Shown here piece by piece: positions 26,185 through 33,622 of a DNA stretch of 64,000 nucleotides. How positions within the stretch are numbered: position 1 is the stretch's first letter; each line of letters starts with the position of its first letter. A model generated the notes under the pieces. It saw nothing but the letters and a program-made list of their open reading frames with translations. It was not told where the DNA came from and searched no databases. Made by a program: the position numbers and the translations under genes. The DNA comes from Pseudonocardia sp. DSM 110487 (GTDB lineage Bacteria; Actinomycetota; Actinomycetes; Mycobacteriales; Pseudonocardiaceae), in NCBI RefSeq assembly GCF_019468565.1, contig NZ_CP080521.1:6510001-6574000 (forward strand), read 5' to 3'.

Positions 26185-27470
26185 GGTCGGGCCGCCCGTA
26201 CGCATTCGGCGAGGGTGTCGTCGTCGGCGGGGGCCAGCGCGCGCAGGTCGAGCAGGCAGCGACCGCCGTCGAGGCGCCCGAGCACGGCGGGCACGCCGGC
26301 GCGCAGGGCCGCCGCGAAAGGCTCGGGCAGCGACAGCGCGACGCTGGGGATGACGACGCCGGGCGCGCCTCCGCCACCGACCGTGGCGTCGGAGTCGACG
26401 ACCCGCACGTCCATCCCCGGCAACCGGGTGACGAGCGCCTCCGCCCTGGCGCGCAGCTCGGCGACCGGAGTGTCGAGGGCGGCCCGTACGGGCGGTACCG
26501 GCCCGCGCAGCGTCGCCTCCAGCGCGGCGAGCGTCAGCTTGTCCACCCGCATCGCGCGGGCGAGCGGGAACCGGCGGACGCGCTCCACCAGCTCGGAGTC
26601 ACCGAGGATCAACCCCGCCTGCGGACCGCCGAGCAGCTTGTCGCCAGACGCCGTCACCAGGGCGGCCCCCGCGGCGAGCATGCCGGCGGCGTCGGGTTCG
26701 TCGGGCAGGAGCGGGTGCGGGGCGAGTAGGCCCGACCCGATGTCGACGACGACGGGAACACCGAGGCCGGCCAGCTCGGCGGGCGCCACCGCGCTGGTGA
26801 AGCCGGTGAGGGTGAAGTTCGAGGGATGCACCTTGAGCACGAACGCGGTGTCCGACCCGATCACGCGCTCGTAGTCGGCGAGATGGGTGCGGTTCGTCGT
26901 GCCGACCTCGCGCAGCCGCGCCCCGGTCGACTCGATCAGGTCCGGGATCCGGAACCCGTCGCCGATCTCGACGAGCTCGCCCCGCGAGACGACGATCTCC
27001 CGGCCGGCGGCGAACGTCGCCGCGACGAGCGCGAGGGCGGCCGCCCCGTTGTTGACGACGTGCGCAGCGCGGGCGCCCGGAACGGCGGCGAGCAGGGCGT
27101 CGATCACACCGGCGCCGCGGCGGCCGCGGGATCCGGTGGCCAGATCCAGCTCGACGTCACAGGTACCGGCGGCGACGGCAAGGGCTTCGCGCGCGGCCTC
27201 GCCGAGCGGGGCGCGGCCGAGGTTGGTGTGCAGCACGACCCCGGTGGCGTTGAGCACCGGCCGCAGTGTGGTGGCGGCGGGCGGCAACGCGTCGAGGGCG
27301 GCGCCGACGACGTCATCCGGAGGCAGGGCCCCCTCCCGGACCCGCTGCTGCGCCGCCGACACGGCCTGCTTCACGAGCTGCCGGCCCAGCCGGACGGCGG
27401 CCGCGGCGATCCGGGGATCGGCGAGCACCGCGTCCGTGCGGGGCACTCGACGGCGCGGGTCGCTGAGCAC
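26181..27470 (-). CDS. selA: L-seryl-tRNA(Sec) selenium transferase
   Basis: This 429-residue PLP enzyme converts Ser-tRNA(Sec) to Sec-tRNA(Sec) using selenophosphate. The family sequence NATGVVLHTNLGRAPL is near residues 88-103. The PLP lysine lies in TASGDKLLGGPQAGL (Lys in SGDKLLGGPQ), and VDIGSGLL contributes to cofactor binding. The N-terminal tRNA-binding part (DAVLADPRI ... GRQLVKQAV) is present. The start is GTG 27470. It is divergent from selD with a 48-base gap, which must hold promoters for both sides. Confidence 0.96.
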   Translation of the reverse strand: MLSDPRRRVPRTDAVLADPRIAAAAVRLGRQLVKQAVSAAQQRVREGALPPDDVVGAALDALPPAATTLRPVLNATGVVLHTNLGRAPLGEAAREALAVAAGTCDVELDLATGSRGRRGAGVIDALLAAVPGARAAHVVNNGAAALALVAATFAAGREIVVSRGELVEIGDGFRIPDLIESTGARLREVGTTNRTHLADYERVIGSDTAFVLKVHPSNFTLTGFTSAVAPAELAGLGVPVVVDIGSGLLAPHPLLPDEPDAAGMLAAGAALVTASGDKLLGGPQAGLILGDSELVERVRRFPLARAMRVDKLTLAALEATLRGPVPPVRAALDTPVAELRARAEALVTRLPGMDVRVVDSDATVGGGGAPGVVIPSVALSLPEPFAAALRAGVPAVLGRLDGGRCLLDLRALAPADDDTLAECVRAARP

Positions 27471-27518
27471 GGTCCGAGCCTACGATCCACGCATGGTGGA
27501 CGCAGTGAGGTGGACGCG

Positions 27519-28568
27519 GTGACGCGGCAGGCGGACCCCGTCCGGCTCACCCGGTTCAGCCACGGGGCCGGCTGCGGATGCAAGATCGGACCCGGTCGGC
27601 TCGCGGAGATCCTCGCGACCGTCACCCCCACCACCCATCCGGACCTCCTCGTCGGCACGGAGTCAGGAGACGACGCGGCGGTCTGGCGGCTCGACGCCGA
27701 CCGTGCGCTCGTCGCCACCACGGACTTCTTCACCCCGGTCGTCGACGATCCGCGCACGTGGGGCCGCATCGCCGCGACCAACGCCGTCTCCGACGTCTAC
27801 GCCATGGGCGGGCGCCCGCTGTTCGCGCTGAACATCGTGGCCTGGCCGTCCGAGGTGCTGCCGGCCGAGATGCTCGGCGAGGTACTCGCTGGTGGGGCGG
27901 ACGTCGGCCGCGAGTGCGGGTTCGCCGTGGTCGGTGGCCACTCGATCGACGACCCGGAGCCGAAGTACGGGCTCGCGGTCGTCGGCGAGGTGCATCCGGA
28001 CCGGATCCTCACCAACACCGGCCTGCGCCCTGGCGACGCGCTCGTGCTCACCAAGCCGCTGGGCATCGGGATCGCGACCACGGCGGTCAAGGCCGGTACC
28101 GCGCCCGACGCGCTGCTCGACGCCGCCGTCGCCACGATGTGCATGCCGAACGACGCCGCCGCGGCGGCCGCGCTCGCCGCGGGCGCGGCTGGGTGCACGG
28201 ACGTCACCGGGTTCGGGCTGCTCGGCCACCTGCGCAAGATGGCTGCGGCGTCCGGGGTGGACGCGGTCGTCGAGATGGGCGCCGTGCCGCTGCTGCCGGG
28301 GGCTCGCGAGCAGGCCGAGGCCGGGTTCGTGCCGGGTGGCACCCGGCGCAACCGGGAGTGGGTGGCGGAGGTGCTCGACGTCGCGCCCGGCATCGGCGAG
28401 ACCGACGTCATGCTGCTCGCCGACGCCCAGACCTCCGGCGGGTTGCTCTTCGGCGCCGAGCCCGAGAAGGCCGCGGCGGCGGTGGCCGAGCTGCGCGAGC
28501 AGGGGGTCGAGGCGGCGGTGATCGGGCGTGTGGCTCCGGGCCGAGGACGGATTCTGGTTCAGCCCTGA
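27519..28568 (+). CDS. selD: Selenide, water dikinase (selenophosphate synthetase)
   Basis: This 349-residue enzyme makes selenophosphate from selenide and ATP. The active-site loop is GAGCGCKIGPG near residues 16-26, with Cys rather than selenocysteine at the catalytic position (SelD is itself a selenoprotein in some bacteria). Lys follows as required. GTESGDDAAVWRL, NAVSDVYAMGGRPLFALNIV and DVTGFGLLGHLRKM are further PurM-superfamily motifs. GTG 27519 is chosen for GTGAGG eight bases upstream. An earlier in-frame GTG at 27510 is possible. The gene lies 81 bases before the HNH gene. Confidence 0.96.
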   Translation: MTRQADPVRLTRFSHGAGCGCKIGPGRLAEILATVTPTTHPDLLVGTESGDDAAVWRLDADRALVATTDFFTPVVDDPRTWGRIAATNAVSDVYAMGGRPLFALNIVAWPSEVLPAEMLGEVLAGGADVGRECGFAVVGGHSIDDPEPKYGLAVVGEVHPDRILTNTGLRPGDALVLTKPLGIGIATTAVKAGTAPDALLDAAVATMCMPNDAAAAAALAAGAAGCTDVTGFGLLGHLRKMAAASGVDAVVEMGAVPLLPGAREQAEAGFVPGGTRRNREWVAEVLDVAPGIGETDVMLLADAQTSGGLLFGAEPEKAAAAVAELREQGVEAAVIGRVAPGRGRILVQP

Positions 28569-28630
28569 CTGCTGGGCCGTTCGGGTGGTCGCGGGTGGAC
28601 CGGGCCCAGGCCAGCCGGAAGTGTCGGGGG

Positions 28631-28646
28631 TCGATCGTATGTTCGA
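28631..28646. promoter_or_regulatory. Near-perfect LexA (SOS) box before the HNH gene
   Basis: TCGATCgtatGTTCGA differs by one base from the consensus TCGAAC-N4-GTTCGA and ends three bases before the ATG of the DUF222/HNH gene. In M. tuberculosis several 13E12-repeat HNH genes are LexA-controlled (known from mycobacterial SOS studies), so LexA control here is a reasonable inference. Confidence 0.75.
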
Positions 28647-28649
28647 ATC

Positions 28650-30668
28650 ATGCCGGGAGTGGCGGAGCTGATCGACCAGGCGGTGGACCTACCGCCCGGT
28701 CCCCGGCTGGCCACCCTGCTCGCCGACCTGCCGTGGAATCAGGTGCCGAACGCGCGGCTGGTCGAGGTCCTGCAGGCCCGGTCTCGGCAGCTGGCCCACG
28801 ACCAGGCGTGCCTGTTCGCCGGCATGGCCGAGATCGCCCGCGCCACCCCGGTCACCGGACTGCCCGACGCGGCGGTCTCCCGGACCGACGAGGACTTCGA
28901 GTGGGCCTCCCACGAGATCGCCGCCGCGCTGACCTGGACCCCCACCACCGCCGACCGCGAACTGGGCTTCGCCCTGACATTGCGGGGCCTGCCGCCGGTG
29001 TACGCCGCCCTGGAACAGGGCCTGATCGACCGGGGCAAGGCGAAGGTGTTCTGCGATCACCTGGACCCGGCCCGCAGGGAACTCACCCCGGCCCAGATCC
29101 GGCGGCTGTGCGAACACTTCGTGCCGCTGGCCCCCCGGTGGACCGCCCGCCAGCTGTCCCGGCGGTTGTTGGCCGCGATCCAGGCCATCGACCCCGACTA
29201 CCACCGCCGCCGCTACCGGCGCGGGCTGCGTGAACGCGGGGTGGTGCTGTTCCTGAACGGGGACGGCACCGCCACCCTGTCCGGGGAAGGCCTCCCGCCG
29301 GACGAGGCGGCGGCCGCGGCCGCCCGCCTGGATCGGCTGGCCGAGGCGGCGAAACGGGCCGGACACCCCGGGCGGCTGGGCCAGATCACCGCCGATCTGT
29401 ACCTGGGCATGCTGGACGGGGCGTTCCACGGGCTCACCGAGGCGCAGATCCTCGACCGGCTGCTCACCAGCCGCCGGCCCGACGACCGCGACGACACCGA
29501 TGCCGGCATCGGGGACACCAGCGACCCGGAACGCGGCAGCGAGGCTGCCGACGCCAAGGCCGGCGCGGGGTGGGAGCCGACCGGCGCAGCGTCGAGCGGC
29601 GCAGAGCCGGGCCGCGCAGAGTCGGGCGGTCGGAACCGGGCCGATGAGAGCCCGACCGGCGAGGGCCCGACCGGCGAAGGGTCCACCGGCGACGAGCCGG
29701 CCAGCCCGACAGTGGCAGGCGCGACAGCGGCAGGCGCGACAGGGTCCGGCCCGTCCCCGACCGCGGCGAGACCAGCCGGCACCGGTGAGGACCGCTGGCG
29801 CGGCGAGCGGATCGGCATCCGCCAAGGAATTGAACTGCGGGTCGGACTGGCCACAATGCTGGGCTGCGACCAGCGCCCCGCCGAGATCCCCGGCCTGGGC
29901 CCGATCGACGCCCAGACCGCCCGCACCGTGGCCACCCGGCAACGCCGCGGCGCGCGGTGGCACTTCGCCATCCTCGACACCCACGGCTACCTACTACTGG
30001 CCGGACCACTACGCCGCAGGCCCCGCGACAAGCCGCCCGGTCAAGGCCCGCCGGACCGGGTACGCGGCGGGGTGGTCGAGCTGCACCTCACCCTGGCCGA
30101 GCTGCGCCGCTTCGCCGCCGACCCCGACCTCACCAGGGACTGGACCGGAGTGATCGCCGAGATCGCCGACCGGTGGGCCGACCGCCACCGCATGTGGCGC
30201 GAACTCGGCAAGGATCCGCGGGCCCGGTTCGCCCGCGGCGCCCTGGCCGACCACGTCCGGATCCGCGACCGCAGCTGCGTCGGACCCGGCTGCGACCGCC
30301 CGGCACGGCGCTCCCAACTCGACCACACCATCGACCACGCCCACGGCGGGCACACCGTGCAGGCCAACATCGGACCCGGCTGCTGGCGCCACCACCCCGA
30401 CAAAGACCGCGGCTGGACACTCACCCAGCCCGAACCGGGACACTTCGTGTGGATCTCCCCACTCGGCCGCACCTACCGCACCCGCGGCGAACCGATCCGG
30501 CCCGACCTACCCGACCCGGACCCACCACGGGACGGGACCGACCAACGCCAGGACCCCGATACCGAGCCGGGAAACCCACACCAGCTGCGCATCCTGTGGC
30601 GCGAAGGCCGCAACCCAGCCCCACCACCCCCACCGGAACCCGACACCGAGGAGGACCCGCCGTTCTAG
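28650..30668 (+). CDS. DUF222/HNH endonuclease (13E12 repeat family)
   Basis: This 672-residue protein has an N-terminal DUF222 domain (about 1-230, helical), a low-complexity linker (about 285-375) and a C-terminal HNH nuclease. The linker contains a degenerate repeat of PTGEG/STGDE and GAT. The HNH domain near 545-590 has paired cysteines in CVGPGCDRPA, then LDHTIDHAHGGHT and an N-x-n-C-x-HH (CWRHHPDKD). The family occurs in many near-identical copies in actinobacteria, is linked to mobile repeats, and is often DNA-damage regulated. The stop codon TAG lies inside the CTAG that borders the adjoining inverted-repeat element, so that insertion left the gene length unchanged. It interrupts the selenium island between selD and tRNA-Sec. 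Confidence 0.92.
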   Translation: MPGVAELIDQAVDLPPGPRLATLLADLPWNQVPNARLVEVLQARSRQLAHDQACLFAGMAEIARATPVTGLPDAAVSRTDEDFEWASHEIAAALTWTPTTADRELGFALTLRGLPPVYAALEQGLIDRGKAKVFCDHLDPARRELTPAQIRRLCEHFVPLAPRWTARQLSRRLLAAIQAIDPDYHRRRYRRGLRERGVVLFLNGDGTATLSGEGLPPDEAAAAAARLDRLAEAAKRAGHPGRLGQITADLYLGMLDGAFHGLTEAQILDRLLTSRRPDDRDDTDAGIGDTSDPERGSEAADAKAGAGWEPTGAASSGAEPGRAESGGRNRADESPTGEGPTGEGSTGDEPASPTVAGATAAGATGSGPSPTAARPAGTGEDRWRGERIGIRQGIELRVGLATMLGCDQRPAEIPGLGPIDAQTARTVATRQRRGARWHFAILDTHGYLLLAGPLRRRPRDKPPGQGPPDRVRGGVVELHLTLAELRRFAADPDLTRDWTGVIAEIADRWADRHRMWRELGKDPRARFARGALADHVRIRDRSCVGPGCDRPARRSQLDHTIDHAHGGHTVQANIGPGCWRHHPDKDRGWTLTQPEPGHFVWISPLGRTYRTRGEPIRPDLPDPDPPRDGTDQRQDPDTEPGNPHQLRILWREGRNPAPPPPPEPDTEEDPPF

Positions 30669-30741
30669 TGGTGTGCCTCAGAGGGTTGACCCGGTAATCG
30701 GCTCGACCAGGTGATCGGCCACGCTGCGTGACAAGCCACTA
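30669..30741. repeat. Left terminal inverted repeat of the tetR/SDR element
   Basis: It begins TGGTGTGCCTCAGAGGG and ends GACAAGCCACTA. Compared with the right repeat, the outer 67-68 bases differ at only about four positions. It contains two tandem 17-bp units (30687-30703 and 30704-30720) of consensus YGACCMGGTRATCGGCY, which look like protein-binding iterons. The TetR stop codon (TAG) is its innermost triplet. Confidence 0.88.
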
Positions 30742-31404
30742 CAACCGCGCCAGTGTGCCCGCGATCAGCGTGGCGACGGCACTCTCCAGGGTGGCGCGCA
30801 GGTCCAGGCGGAGTTCGACCAAGGTGGGGTCGACCTCGTAGGCGGCGAGCGCGCCGGCGGAGGGTTCGCAGTAGGTCGACAGGGCACCGGCCAGGATCAA
30901 CGTCATCAGGGACACCGTCCGGGCGCCGTCGCCGAGTTCCGGCACGTGCCGGCGGATGAGGTCGCTCATGGTCGCGATGGCGGCGACGGCGGACCGCTTG
31001 TGCCGCACGACAGCCTCGACGGACACGTTGTGTTCCAGCACACCGGTCTGTGCGTTGATGAGATCGCACAACACCGTCTGGCGTGCGAGCGACGCGCTGA
31101 GCACCGCGGCCACCTGGTCGCCGCGCTCCCGTGCTGACAGGCGCGGCTCGACACCCGCGGCCAGCTCGTCCGACACCTCCGCCAGCCACCTCGCCAGGGC
31201 GCGCTCCAGCAGTTCGAACAACACCGCTTCACGGGACTCGAAGTAGCGCAGCACGTTCGACTTGGCCAGGCCGACCCGCCGGCTCAGCTCGTTGAGGGTC
31301 ACGTCCGCCACCGGCATCTCGTCGAGCATCGCCGCCGCCGTATCCAGGATCGTCCGGCGCCGGATCTCGCGCTGCTCCTCACTGCGCGCTCGCTGGAACG
31401 TCAT
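30739..31404 (-). CDS. TetR-family transcriptional regulator
   Basis: This 221-residue protein has an N-terminal TetR helix-turn-helix (RRTILDTAAAMLDEM, VTLNELSRRVGLAKSNVLRYFESREAVL, about residues 15-60). A longer helical ligand domain holds LRATLESAVATLIAGTLARL at its end. The ATG at 31404 sits at the start of the helical region; the frame beyond is antisense to the SDR gene. It is divergent from the SDR gene with 96 bases between the starts, and inverted repeats there are likely operators. It therefore probably represses itself and the dehydrogenase until an unknown ligand appears. Confidence 0.9.
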   Translation of the reverse strand: MTFQRARSEEQREIRRRTILDTAAAMLDEMPVADVTLNELSRRVGLAKSNVLRYFESREAVLFELLERALARWLAEVSDELAAGVEPRLSARERGDQVAAVLSASLARQTVLCDLINAQTGVLEHNVSVEAVVRHKRSAVAAIATMSDLIRRHVPELGDGARTVSLMTLILAGALSTYCEPSAGALAAYEVDPTLVELRLDLRATLESAVATLIAGTLARL

Positions 31405-31418
31405 GCGCCACAGCTTAC

Positions 31419-31476
31419 AGACCGGCGGTCCCTTGACAACAGCCCACCGGTCTCTTACTGTCGAAGCCATAAGAGA
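31419..31476 (+). promoter_or_regulatory. Promoter and probable TetR operators for the SDR gene
   Basis: TTGACA (31433-31438) and TACTGT (31456-31461) are spaced 17 bases, a sigma-70-like promoter reading towards the SDR gene. Two inverted repeats overlap it: AGACCGG (31419-31425) with CCGGTCT (31447-31453), and TCTCTTA (31451-31457) with TAAGAGA (31470-31476). Binding by the divergent TetR protein is inferred. The SDR gene follows with AAGGAG as ribosome site. Confidence 0.68.
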
Positions 31477-31500
31477 ACGATGGTCTATAAGGAGTGCGGC

Positions 31501-32394
31501 ATGAGCTGGACTGAGCGCGAAATCCCCGACCAGAGGGGCCGCGTGGCGATCGTGACCGGCGCCAACACCGGCCTGGGCTTCGAGACCGCACGAGCACTGG
31601 CGGACCACGGGGCGACGGTGGTACTGGCCGTGCGGGACGTCGAGAAGGGCAAGCAGGCGGCCGCCCGCATGATCGGCGACGTCAGCGTGCAGGAGCTGGA
31701 CCTGACGTCGCTGGAGTCGATCCGCGCCGCCGCGGCCGACCTGCACGGGACGCACCCGGGGATCGACTTGTTGATCAACAACGCCGGGGTGATGTACCCG
31801 CCCCGGCAGACGACGCGGGACGGGTTCGAGCTGCAGTTCGGCACCAACCACCTCGGCCACTTCGCGTTCACCGGCCTGGTGCTGGACCTGCTGCTGCCCG
31901 TTCCGGACTCGCGAGTGGTGACGGTCAGCAGCGTCGCCCACAACATCCGGGCTGCGATCCACTTCGACGATCTGCAGTGGGCGCGGTCCTACAGCCGGGT
32001 CGCGGCCTACGGGCAGTCGAAGCTGGCGAACCTGATGTTCACCTACGAGTTGCAGCGCCGGCTCATGCCGCACGGCACCACGATCGCCGCGGCCGCCCAC
32101 CCGGGTCTGGCCGACACCGATCTCGTGCGCAACTCCCCCGCAGCCCTGCGGGTGATCGGTCCCGTGATCGCGCCCCTGATGAGCCAGAAGCCGGACATGG
32201 GGGCACTACCGACACTGCGGGCGGCCACCGACCCCGCCGTCCTCGGCGGCCAGTACTACGGCCCGGACGGGAGGGGCGGACACCGAGGCCACCCACAGGT
32301 CGTCGCGTCCAGCCCGGCGTCCTACGACGTGACCGCCCAGCAACGCCTGTGGGCCGTCTCCGAGAACCTCACCGGCGTGAACTTCCCCGTCTAG
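31501..32394 (+). CDS. Short-chain dehydrogenase/reductase (retinol-dehydrogenase-like)
   Basis: This 297-residue NAD(P)-dependent oxidoreductase has the nucleotide-binding VTGANTGLGFETA near residues 18-30, LLINNAGVM near 90, catalytic Ser in VSSVAHN, and the active-site Y-x-x-x-K as YGQSKLAN. The overall layout resembles the retinol dehydrogenase/WW-oxidoreductase-like SDR subgroup common in actinobacteria; the substrate is unknown. ATG 31501 is chosen for AAGGAG seven bases upstream. The stop codon TAG lies at the inner edge of the right inverted repeat, mirroring the TetR gene on the other side. Confidence 0.92.
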   Translation: MSWTEREIPDQRGRVAIVTGANTGLGFETARALADHGATVVLAVRDVEKGKQAAARMIGDVSVQELDLTSLESIRAAAADLHGTHPGIDLLINNAGVMYPPRQTTRDGFELQFGTNHLGHFAFTGLVLDLLLPVPDSRVVTVSSVAHNIRAAIHFDDLQWARSYSRVAAYGQSKLANLMFTYELQRRLMPHGTTIAAAAHPGLADTDLVRNSPAALRVIGPVIAPLMSQKPDMGALPTLRAATDPAVLGGQYYGPDGRGGHRGHPQVVASSPASYDVTAQQRLWAVSENLTGVNFPV

Positions 32395-32465
32395 CCGCTT
32401 GTCACGCAGCCTTGGCCGATCACCTGGTCGAGCCGATTACCGGGTCAACCCTCCGAGACACACCA
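32392..32465. repeat. Right terminal inverted repeat of the tetR/SDR element
   Basis: Read on the minus strand it begins TGGTGTGTCTCGGAGGG and runs inward to GACAAGCGGCTA, matching the left repeat with about four changes in the outer 68 bases. The SDR stop codon is its innermost triplet. CTAG follows at 32466-32469. Confidence 0.88.
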
Positions 32466-32485
32466 CTAGTGTCCCCGAACCGGCA

Positions 32486-32500
32486 GGCAGATCGACTGCC
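32486..32500 (-). terminator. Hairpin at the 3' side of tRNA-Sec
   Basis: GGCAG and CTGCC form a 5-bp stem with a 5-base loop, immediately after the encoded CCA end. It has no T-run. It could end the tRNA transcript or mark the trailer for processing. Confidence 0.4.
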
Positions 32501-32502
32501 GT

Positions 32503-32598
32503 TGGCGGAGGCGGACGGGAATCGAACCCGCCTGACCGAGCTACTCGGCCACGTCGGTTTTGAAGACCGCGGGGGCCACCAGGCACCCTGACGCCTCC
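32503..32598 (-). tRNA. selC: tRNA-Sec (anticodon UCA)
   Basis: This 96-base tRNA on the minus strand has acceptor GGAGGCG pairing with CGCCTCC, followed by G and an encoded CCA (32503-32505). The anticodon loop CUUCAAA contains UCA, which reads UGA. The extra arm is long, with GGCCGAG pairing with CUCGGUC, and the T arm is GCGGG-TTCGATT-CCCGT. The extended acceptor region, long variable arm and UCA anticodon identify the selenocysteine tRNA. It lies between the fdh operon and the inverted-repeat element, separated from selBAD by the inserted genes. Confidence 0.96.
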
Positions 32599-32613
32599 CT
32601 CGCGACGCGAGGG
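32597..32613. terminator. Hairpin between fdh operon and tRNA-Sec
   Basis: CCCTCGCG-A-CGCGAGGG is a perfect inverted repeat touching the 5' end of tRNA-Sec and lying eight bases beyond the small ORF that ends the fdh operon. It may terminate fdh transcripts or guide 5' processing of the tRNA. The role is inferred. Confidence 0.45.
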
Positions 32614-32620
32614 TCGACCG

Positions 32621-32725
32621 CTACCGACCTTCGCGCTCGATGCGGTCGGCCCGAGCGTAGACGTTCATCGTCGGCCCGCACAGGAAGCCCACGAGCGTGG
32701 CCCCGGCCTCCGCCGCCCATCTCAC
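32621..32725 (-). CDS. Possible 34-residue protein at the end of the fdh operon
   Basis: A GTG begins directly after the stop of the membrane-subunit gene (TGA at 32726-32728, GTG at 32723-32725, no gap). It opens a 34-codon frame starting VRWAAEAGATLVGFLCGPTM and ending DRIEREGR. The zero-gap position and sensible composition (short hydrophobic stretch, charged tail) suggest a translationally coupled microprotein. No family is recognised and the frame is short, so chance is possible. Confidence 0.35.
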   Translation of the reverse strand: MRWAAEAGATLVGFLCGPTMNVYARADRIEREGR

Positions 32726-33622
32726 TCAGGCCTCGACCTCGGCCCGCTCCCGGTCGTCGAGCCGGTGGCGCTGCGGAACGACGGTGTCGGCGGGGTCGGC
32801 AGCAGAGGCCAGACCGGCGTGGAACACCGCGAACCGGGTGGCGAGCGAACCGGCGAGAACTGCGAGCCCGGACACCACGGCAATCGGACGACGGCGCCGC
32901 CCGACCAGGGCGCCGACAGCGCCGGCGGCGGTGAGAACGCGGGCCGCCTGCCTCCAGCGACCGGCGCGGCCGGTCGTGTACCTGGCGCCGAGCTGGCCCA
33001 GCCTGCGCTCCATCACCTCGCTGGCCGCCAGCTCGGCGGCTGCACCGATCACCGCCAGCCGCGCGACCGGCCCGTTCTCGTCGGCTCCCACCCCGGCCAG
33101 CCCGAGCGCGCCGCCCGCGGCGACGGCGCTCGATGCGAACACGATCGGCAGGTCGCGGTGCGCCTCGTGCCATGCGGGCACCGCGGTGTTGCTGATCAGC
33201 ACGGCCGTGTAGGTGGTCATCGGCCCGCCCAGCGCGGCGGCGCCCACACCCGCGGCGCGACCCAGCCGGGGGGCGACACCGCTCAGCTCCGACGCGGCGG
33301 CGAGCGCGGTCAGCCCCGAGAAGGGCGCCAGGATCCACGAGCCCACCGACAGCGGCGAGGTGACCTTGAACATCCGGAGCATGTTGAGGAACCGGGCGGG
33401 CCGGCCGAGGTCGTGGACCAGCAGCCCGGCCCCGGCCAGTGCTCCGCCCGCCGCGCCGAGCCGCGCGACCCGCGTCAAGGCCGGACGCCCCGTGGCCGCG
33501 GCGAGTTCGGCGATCACGGCGGACGCCCCGGCCGTTCCCCCGCAGAAGAGGTAGGCGGGCACATCCGGGTTCTTCCAGGTGGGCCGGTTGAGTACGGGCT
33601 TGCCGTAGTAGGACCGGGTCAT
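32726..33622 (-). CDS. NrfD/PsrC-type membrane subunit of formate dehydrogenase
   Basis: This 298-residue polytopic membrane protein has about eight hydrophobic helices. It begins MTRSYYGKPVLNRPTWKNPD, then VPAYLFCGGTAGASAVIAEL. HDLGRPARFLNMLRMFKVTSPLSVGSW is the family signature region. NrfD-like subunits anchor molybdopterin oxidoreductases and pass electrons to the quinone pool. It starts at ATG 33622, overlapping the stop of the iron-sulphur subunit gene as ATGA, so the two are coupled. This gives an FdhA-FdhB-NrfD type complex rather than one with a cytochrome b gamma subunit. Confidence 0.9.
   Translation of the reverse strand: MTRSYYGKPVLNRPTWKNPDVPAYLFCGGTAGASAVIAELAAATGRPALTRVARLGAAGGALAGAGLLVHDLGRPARFLNMLRMFKVTSPLSVGSWILAPFSGLTALAAASELSGVAPRLGRAAGVGAAALGGPMTTYTAVLISNTAVPAWHEAHRDLPIVFASSAVAAGGALGLAGVGADENGPVARLAVIGAAAELAASEVMERRLGQLGARYTTGRAGRWRQAARVLTAAGAVGALVGRRRRPIAVVSGLAVLAGSLATRFAVFHAGLASAADPADTVVPQRHRLDDRERAEVEA

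Larger units (their letters stand above)
30669..32465. mobile_element. 1.8-kb inverted-repeat element carrying tetR and an SDR gene, no transposase
   Basis: The element is bounded by inverted repeats at 30669-30741 and 32392-32465 and by CTAG at 30665-30668 and 32466-32469, which could be a 4-bp target duplication. It contains only a TetR regulator and a short-chain dehydrogenase, transcribed outwards from a central operator; each stop codon falls at the inner edge of a repeat. No transposase or recombinase is visible, so it would need one supplied in trans. It sits directly after the HNH stop codon and 37 bases from the tRNA-Sec 3' end. Mobility is inferred from structure. Confidence 0.7.

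Noticed and set aside
30739..32100. A 453-codon frame on the minus strand through the TetR gene and beyond
   Set aside because: Only the part from 31404 downstream shows the TetR fold; the upstream part is antisense to the SDR gene.
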